Assembly: GCF_030272615.1 (NCBI RefSeq)
Contig: NC_081414.1
Coordinates: 783,036,119-783,100,118, forward strand
Reading direction: 5' to 3'
Source of the DNA: Cryptomeria japonica
Taxonomy: Eukaryota; Streptophyta; Pinopsida; Cupressales; Cupressaceae
Length of the DNA: 64,000 nt
The notes beneath the pieces were generated by a model. That model was given only the letters and a program-made list of their open reading frames with translations. It searched no databases and was not told the DNA's origin. A program made the translations under genes and the position numbers. How positions within the stretch are numbered: the stretch's first letter is position 1; the number at the start of each line of letters is the position of its first letter. Shown piece after piece: positions 58,940-64,000 of this stretch.

Positions 58940-60950
58940 ATTTCATATCAAAACTATCTCATAGACAAAGAACTTGTGTTTGTGATTTAAAGGTCTGTAA
59001 AATAGAGGTAAAATGATTCTAAATCTTTTAATGGAAATATAAAGATCCTATTTTCAAAGGATAAATTTAAAACAAAAAAATATTGACCAAGATCATGAGA
59101 TCTATGAAATTGTGATTGATGTCATTTCTCCACACATTATTCATAAAATTGGGGTTAGCATATTTAATTCATGGTGGCTAGTTTAGAAATGGTATCTCAA
59201 TAAACCAAAGTGTACTTATAGACCTTTTAGTGACTATTTATGGCTTGGCATCATCTCATTGTGACAACCTAGTTAAATTATCATTGGTAGCTCTAATCCT
59301 TAATAGGAACTTGGAAATGTAGGTTGTATATTGTTTGGTTGTCTATTCTTCAACTCAAGGTAACCATTTTTTCTTAGTTCATTCTTTATCAAGGTTTTTC
59401 ATTAAGTTATCATATATGTGATTTAGGAAATCTTAATTCTTGTCACCCATTTCATGAGAAACTTGAGATTTTGAAAGTTATTTTTTTATCTCCACGTTAT
59501 TGGTCAAGGCGTTTTACTTGGATTCATAAATATTTTTAGGCTTAACCTATTTTTATTTTAGACAATTGTATTAAGAGATATGTTTAACTTCTATTTCAAT
59601 TTTACCTTGTATAGGTGTAGGGTGGTGATTATCTTCAATGCTCTCAAAATTATTTCCTCTTTACATTGGATATGTTCATTATCTTTTCTTTCCAATAAGG
59701 GTTACTGCCCACCATGTGGGCAGAAACAGGTACATATCCAACATACTTAAAGGAATAACACCTCCTAATCTTATGGCTCTTAGCTTAAAAGAACAAGGTA
59801 TCATGTTGTTCATATTTTTTCTTAGCACTTTTGGCTTCCTTCTACCTCTTCTCATGATCACAATAACTCCAACTAGCCATATTCTAGACTGTTTTGTCAC
59901 CTAGATTTTTTAGTTCTTTTTCTCTTGTTCAATGACCTACAAATGAAGAAGGTTCTTTCACTATTTCACAATTGTACCATTTGCACTAGTGTATGGGGAA
60001 AACCAAATGTTTTTTTACTTATTAGAGGCTTTATTGATTCCTAATGTTTGGACATTGGCTCATCTAGAATTTTAAAATCTTTTATTTTATACTCGATCCC
60101 ACATAGACTTTGAGGGTTTTCCTTCTACTACTCACCCCCTTTTTTGTGAATAATATAGTATTATCCTTTTAGTGTATAAGATGTAATTTCGGTTTATTCA
60201 TTCAAAAATATATTATAATCACATTATTATTATATCATAAATGCTCTATGATAAACGCTTTGCCTTGATTCTGAAGTCATCTAAATGATTGAATAAACGT
60301 GAGTACAATAGTCATAGCACACAATTCAACAAAAATACAGAGTAGGTTGACTTGAACAACTACTTGTAAAAAAATGAGTGACGTGTAAAGTTAAATTCTC
60401 AAATTTTAAAAATTCAAGATTAATATCTACTAAAGAAATGTTCTAGATCAAATTTAGATCCATGTAATTAAATGATAGTGATGAATAAAAAATTTGTAAA
60501 TTGATATAGCAAATAATATAAAATAATATAATGAAAAGTAAAACTCTTATAAAGAAATCGTTATATTAAAACATTCATTGCAATTGACCCCAAGAACAAA
60601 GAAAAGAGCATACATAATTTCTAACAACTACTTGAATAAACAATTGTTAATGCAATTTCATGTTCATCAAAGCATACAGTTGTTTTCGCGTGTAAAGGAA
60701 AGGGTCACTTCCCTTTGATTCAGTCTTCAACAATTAGGTAAAAGTGTTCTATCCCAGTGTAGAAAAACACTTAGTGGGGAAAACACGTGAAACCTACGCC
60801 CTTTGAAATTATTGAATGGATTAAAATGGCCGATTTATCCAACTGCATATCCACATCCTGAACTTTTGGATATATTGGCACAAAGAGGTCAATCTTTTTG
60901 ATTCATCTTGCGTGGGATCAACGGCATTGAATGTGTAACCTGTTTAGTTT
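58940..60950. other. Intergenic sequence, nothing recognised
   Basis: No supported gene. An 88-codon open frame at 59638-59904 has a hydrophobic C-terminal stretch but no other sign of being real. This is the upstream flank of the receptor kinase. Confidence 0.55.
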
Positions 60951-60951
60951 C

Positions 60952-60979
60952 TATTTAAGCAGGAAAGATATAGTATAAA
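60952..60979 (+). promoter_or_regulatory. Possible TATA elements of the kinase gene
   Basis: TATTTAA at 60952-60958 and TATAAA at 60974-60979 lie 85 and 63 bases before the ATG. Either could set transcription start; the first leaves a more usual leader length. Confidence 0.3.
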
Positions 60980-61036
60980 CATAGGAGCATTTATTTACTA
61001 CTTCAAACCAAAAATACAAATACTCCGATTATCTAA

Positions 61037-63445
61037 ATGGCGATGAAATATTTGTTACTAGCCATTATCATGATTATTGAACTGCATAATGGCGTATCAT
61101 TAGCAGTGGATGGTGGAGATACGCTTCTTTTAGGCGATTCGCTCACTGGAAATCAGACCATAACGTCAAAGAATCGCACGTTTACTTTGGGATTTTTCAG
61201 TCCTGGAGGAACGAATAAATGGTATATTGGCATCTGGTATGCGCCACTCTCTCAGAAGGCCTTTGTTTGGGTGGCTAACAGAGAAAATCCTATCAGAAGC
61301 ATGCCCGGTGTTCTTAAATTTGCGCGCGATGGTCATCTTAACTTGTTTGATGGAAATGGTCTGTCAGTTTGGTCAACTGACGCTAGCCCGAAAGGGTCCC
61401 GTGCTCTGATAATGGACTCTGGTAATTTCATTCTGCTGGACGCCCACAACCAAACTCAGATTGTCTGGGAAAGTTTCGCACATCCGGGAAATACATGGTT
61501 GCCCGGCATGAAGATGTGGAAGGGCATGAAGCTAACTTCCTGGAAGAGTTCTGTGGATCCTGCAGTTGGGTTATTCTCTTTGGAAATGGACAAGTCTCCA
61601 GGAGAAACGGAGATGAAGTTGGTCTATAACAAGAGCGTGGTCTATAGTTCTGGCGGAGAGTGGACTGGCAACCAATTCGCCAAGATTCCAGAGATGTCAG
61701 CTCAGAAGAGGTTAAAAATGTCCTGTGTAAGGCTTTCTCCTTCAAGAATATACTTTAATTTTAGCATAAACCCAATAGATCATACCCTCACAGGGCGGTT
61801 CCTTTTAGATGAGAATGGCGAATTTCAGCTCCACTTCTGGATGGATGACGGTAGATGGAGTCTGAGGTGGTCAACATATCGAGGTCAATGCAGTGATTAC
61901 AATATCTGTGGGGCGTATGGACTGTGCAATTCGAATGATGTGTGTAGTTGTTTACAGGGTTTCACACCCAAGCACGACTCAAGCGGTTGTAGCTGGTGGC
62001 CAAACGGGTGTGTTCGACGAAGACCCCTGCAATGCTCTGTCACAGAGGGCACAACCGACGGGTTCCTGGAAGCCAAGAACCAATACTTGCCCGAAATGGA
62101 AACTGTCTTTTACAACAACGAGCCAACACAGCATGGCTGCCGGACAGCTTGTCTCAAAAATTGCTCCTGCACAGCCTTTGCTTTGGCTATTTCTGATCCA
62201 CCCGTTTGTAGATTGTGGTTTGGAGATTTATTGAGAATGCACGTTTCGCCGGAGGGCCAATCCGTCTTTGTTAGGCTGGCTGCTTCTGAGTTGCCGCAAT
62301 TGACTTCACATCAAAGCAGCAAAACTTCTCGTCTTTTCCTTTCACTTCCTCCAACTTTCTCGGCTGTTTTAGTTCTTTTCTTGGCCTCATTTCTTCTGTG
62401 GAAAAATCGAAGACTGCGGGAGGAGAGCGTTCAAGAGGACGTGCCAATAACGCTCAAAATGTTCACTTACAAAGAGCTACGAATTGCAACTCAAAATTTC
62501 AAGCATAAGCTGGGGAGCGGAGGATTCGGGTCCGTGTTCAAAGGAACTCTGGCGGACAACACGCTTGTTGCGGTGAAAAGATTGGAGGGTTCCATGCAAG
62601 GAGAAAAGCAATTCCGTGCGGAAATAAGCACCATCGGCAGCCTACAGCATGTGAATCTTGTCAGCTTGCGGGGATTCTGCGTAGAACGTTCATGTAGGTT
62701 ATTGGTGTATGCCTACATGACCAATGGCTCCCTGAATTCATTCCTCTTCTCAAAGTCAGAAGAAGCAAAGAAGGTGTTGGAATGGAAAACTCGTTTCAAG
62801 ATCGCACTGGGAACTGCGCGAGGATTAGTTTATCTCCACGAAGAATGCAGGGATCGCGTTATTCACTGCGATATTAAGCCTGGAAACATTCTGTTGGACG
62901 GCGACTTCCGCCCAAAGATAGCTGATTTTGGGCTGGCAAAGCTGGTGGGCAGAGATTTCAGCCGCGTACTGACAACCACAATTGGAACTCCAGGGTACTT
63001 GGCTCCAGAGTGGATCTCAGGCCTTCCTATCACTCCAAAGGCAGACGTATACAGTTTTGGCATGACGATGTTTGAAATTATATCAGGCCGAAGAAATCTG
63101 GTTTTAGCGGTGGAGGAAAGTCGGTTTTACTTTCCTACCTGGGCTTTATCTCAAATTCAGAGGGGAAACATAATAGATGTTGTGGATTCAAGGATAGCAA
63201 GTGAGGCGGATATGAAATAGGTGAAGAGATGCGCTGTGGTGGCTGGGCTGTGCATTCAAGACAATGAGAATGAGAGGCCGAGCATGAGTGAAGTGGTGAA
63301 GATACTGGAAGGCACGATGGAGGCCCATGTGCCACAAATTCCAAGGTCTCTACAGGTGCTGGTAAGTCAGGTAGACGACGACGATAGCGATGCATTTGCT
63401 CGAACTCCTCCAATATCCACTGGTACCGAATCCGCCAAACAATAG
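61037..63445 (+). pseudogene. G-type lectin S-receptor-like Ser/Thr kinase with premature stop
   Basis: Intronless frame of 803 codons, as usual for the SD-2b receptor-kinase group. Order: signal peptide (about 1-23); bulb-type lectin domain (about 30-155); S-locus glycoprotein region with EGF-like cysteines (CSDYNICGAYGLC, about 285-310); PAN domain (CRTACLKNCSCTAFA, about 368-382); membrane segment (about 434-454); kinase with GSGGFGSVFKG, VAVKR (Lys514), HCDIKPGN (Asp612; Cys before Asp, so non-RD), DFG (630-632) and GTPGYLAPEW. Codon 728 is TAG (63218-63220), where the family usually has a codon before VKR. The frame then continues unbroken through subdomain XI (ERPSM) to TAG at 63443-63445. 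The truncated product lacks the end of the C-lobe, so it is probably inactive unless the stop is read through or is an allele or assembly error. Such proteins act at the plasma membrane in recognition and defence signalling. Confidence 0.93.
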
Positions 63446-64000
63446 GTGGTTTTGAAGATGTGTTAGGGAATTATAATAATGAATATGTGAAGATATTTAT
63501 ATTCTAGCACTAAGCTCTTGCCACGTGTTCAAATGAGGAACACCCTGTATATGTACAAGTATGGTATAAATGAAGTTTAAAATATAATACGAAAACATTT
63601 CAATTATTTGAAATGTGGGAGATGCCATAGATATATTGTCAAGATATGTAAAATGTAAAATGCTATAAACACTTAGGGCATAATTTCATGTTAGCTTATT
63701 TTGAATAGTAGTCATTCCTCAATATTTGTAGGAATTATTTGTGGAGTAGTTGACCAGCGAATATATCTTTGCTGCTTATTTTTAAACAAAACATCTTAAT
63801 TTTGTATTAATAATATTAATACTAATTTGTGCACTTAAAATTTGAAAAAAAAAAAAGAAATAAAATCTTTAAAAAAGAGAGAAAGCAAATTGTGAAGCCA
63901 GGTGGCATTTTTGTTAATAAGGAGTCATTGCTTATTTCAAATGGCTGCTTTTTTCCATAGCTTATTTCTAATTCCTAAACAATACTTGTTCCACCAAAAT
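63446..64000. other. 3' flank of the kinase gene, no further gene
   Basis: AT-rich. It should contain the kinase 3' untranslated region, but no clear AATAAA signal stands out near the stop. Nothing else was recognised. Confidence 0.5.

Noticed and set aside
59638-59904. 88-codon plus frame with a hydrophobic end
   Set aside because: No homology or promoter context; an open frame of this length is expected by chance in 2 kb of AT-rich sequence.
61428-62234. Alternate-frame open frames within the kinase
   Set aside because: Shadows of the receptor kinase frame, whose motifs are unambiguous.

Overview
The window looks like nuclear DNA of a seed plant, probably a gymnosperm with a large, repeat-rich genome. 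It is AT-rich and almost entirely built of LTR retrotransposons, their relics and other repeats, with initiator-Met-type primer sites, plant mobile domain and Gag families. There is one recognisable host gene, a plant G-type lectin receptor kinase, at the right edge. The species cannot be named from the sequence. No bacterial, organellar or viral genes, tRNAs, rRNAs or CRISPR arrays were seen.

Layout. 1-4.67 kb: a minus-strand, non-coding LTR element (partial 3' LTR, polypurine tract, tandem repeats, initiator-Met primer site, truncated 5' LTR). 4.67-9.83 kb: the 3' part of a plus-strand LTR element carrying a long decayed ORF of unknown function. 9.83-11.5 kb: LTR debris and a Gag relic. 11.6-28.0 kb: a region I read as a decayed, roughly 16 kb DNA transposon. 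It has similar inverted ends and two convergent, spliced genes: A on plus (unknown function) and B on minus (DDE transposase-like). Palindromic repeat arrays lie upstream of gene A and in intron 1 of gene B. A solo LTR (duplication CTTAC) sits in gene A, and a small Copia derivative (duplication TGCAA) sits between the genes. 28.0-30.4 kb: nothing recognisable.

30.36-36.96 kb: a minus-strand Ty1/Copia element with both LTRs and a broken gag-pol that has lost the reverse-transcriptase YVDD box. 38.0-58.9 kb: a very large minus-strand LTR element (LTRs 1.6-1.7 kb). It carries a 956-codon decayed sense ORF and an antisense plant-mobile-domain ORF killed only by TAG/TGA codons. Nested in the sense ORF, with a perfect CGATT duplication, is a young 7.8 kb element (45.3-53.1 kb). 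Its only gene is an intact 1,147-residue Gag-protease ORF, without reverse transcriptase or integrase, so it must be mobilised in trans.

61.0-63.4 kb: an intronless G-type lectin S-receptor-like kinase with every extracellular and kinase motif, but an in-frame TAG removes the last 75 codons.

The insertions give a relative order: the gene A/B element is older than the solo LTR within it, and the large LTR element is older than the Gag-only element within it. The solo LTR belongs to the same family as the LTRs of the large element.
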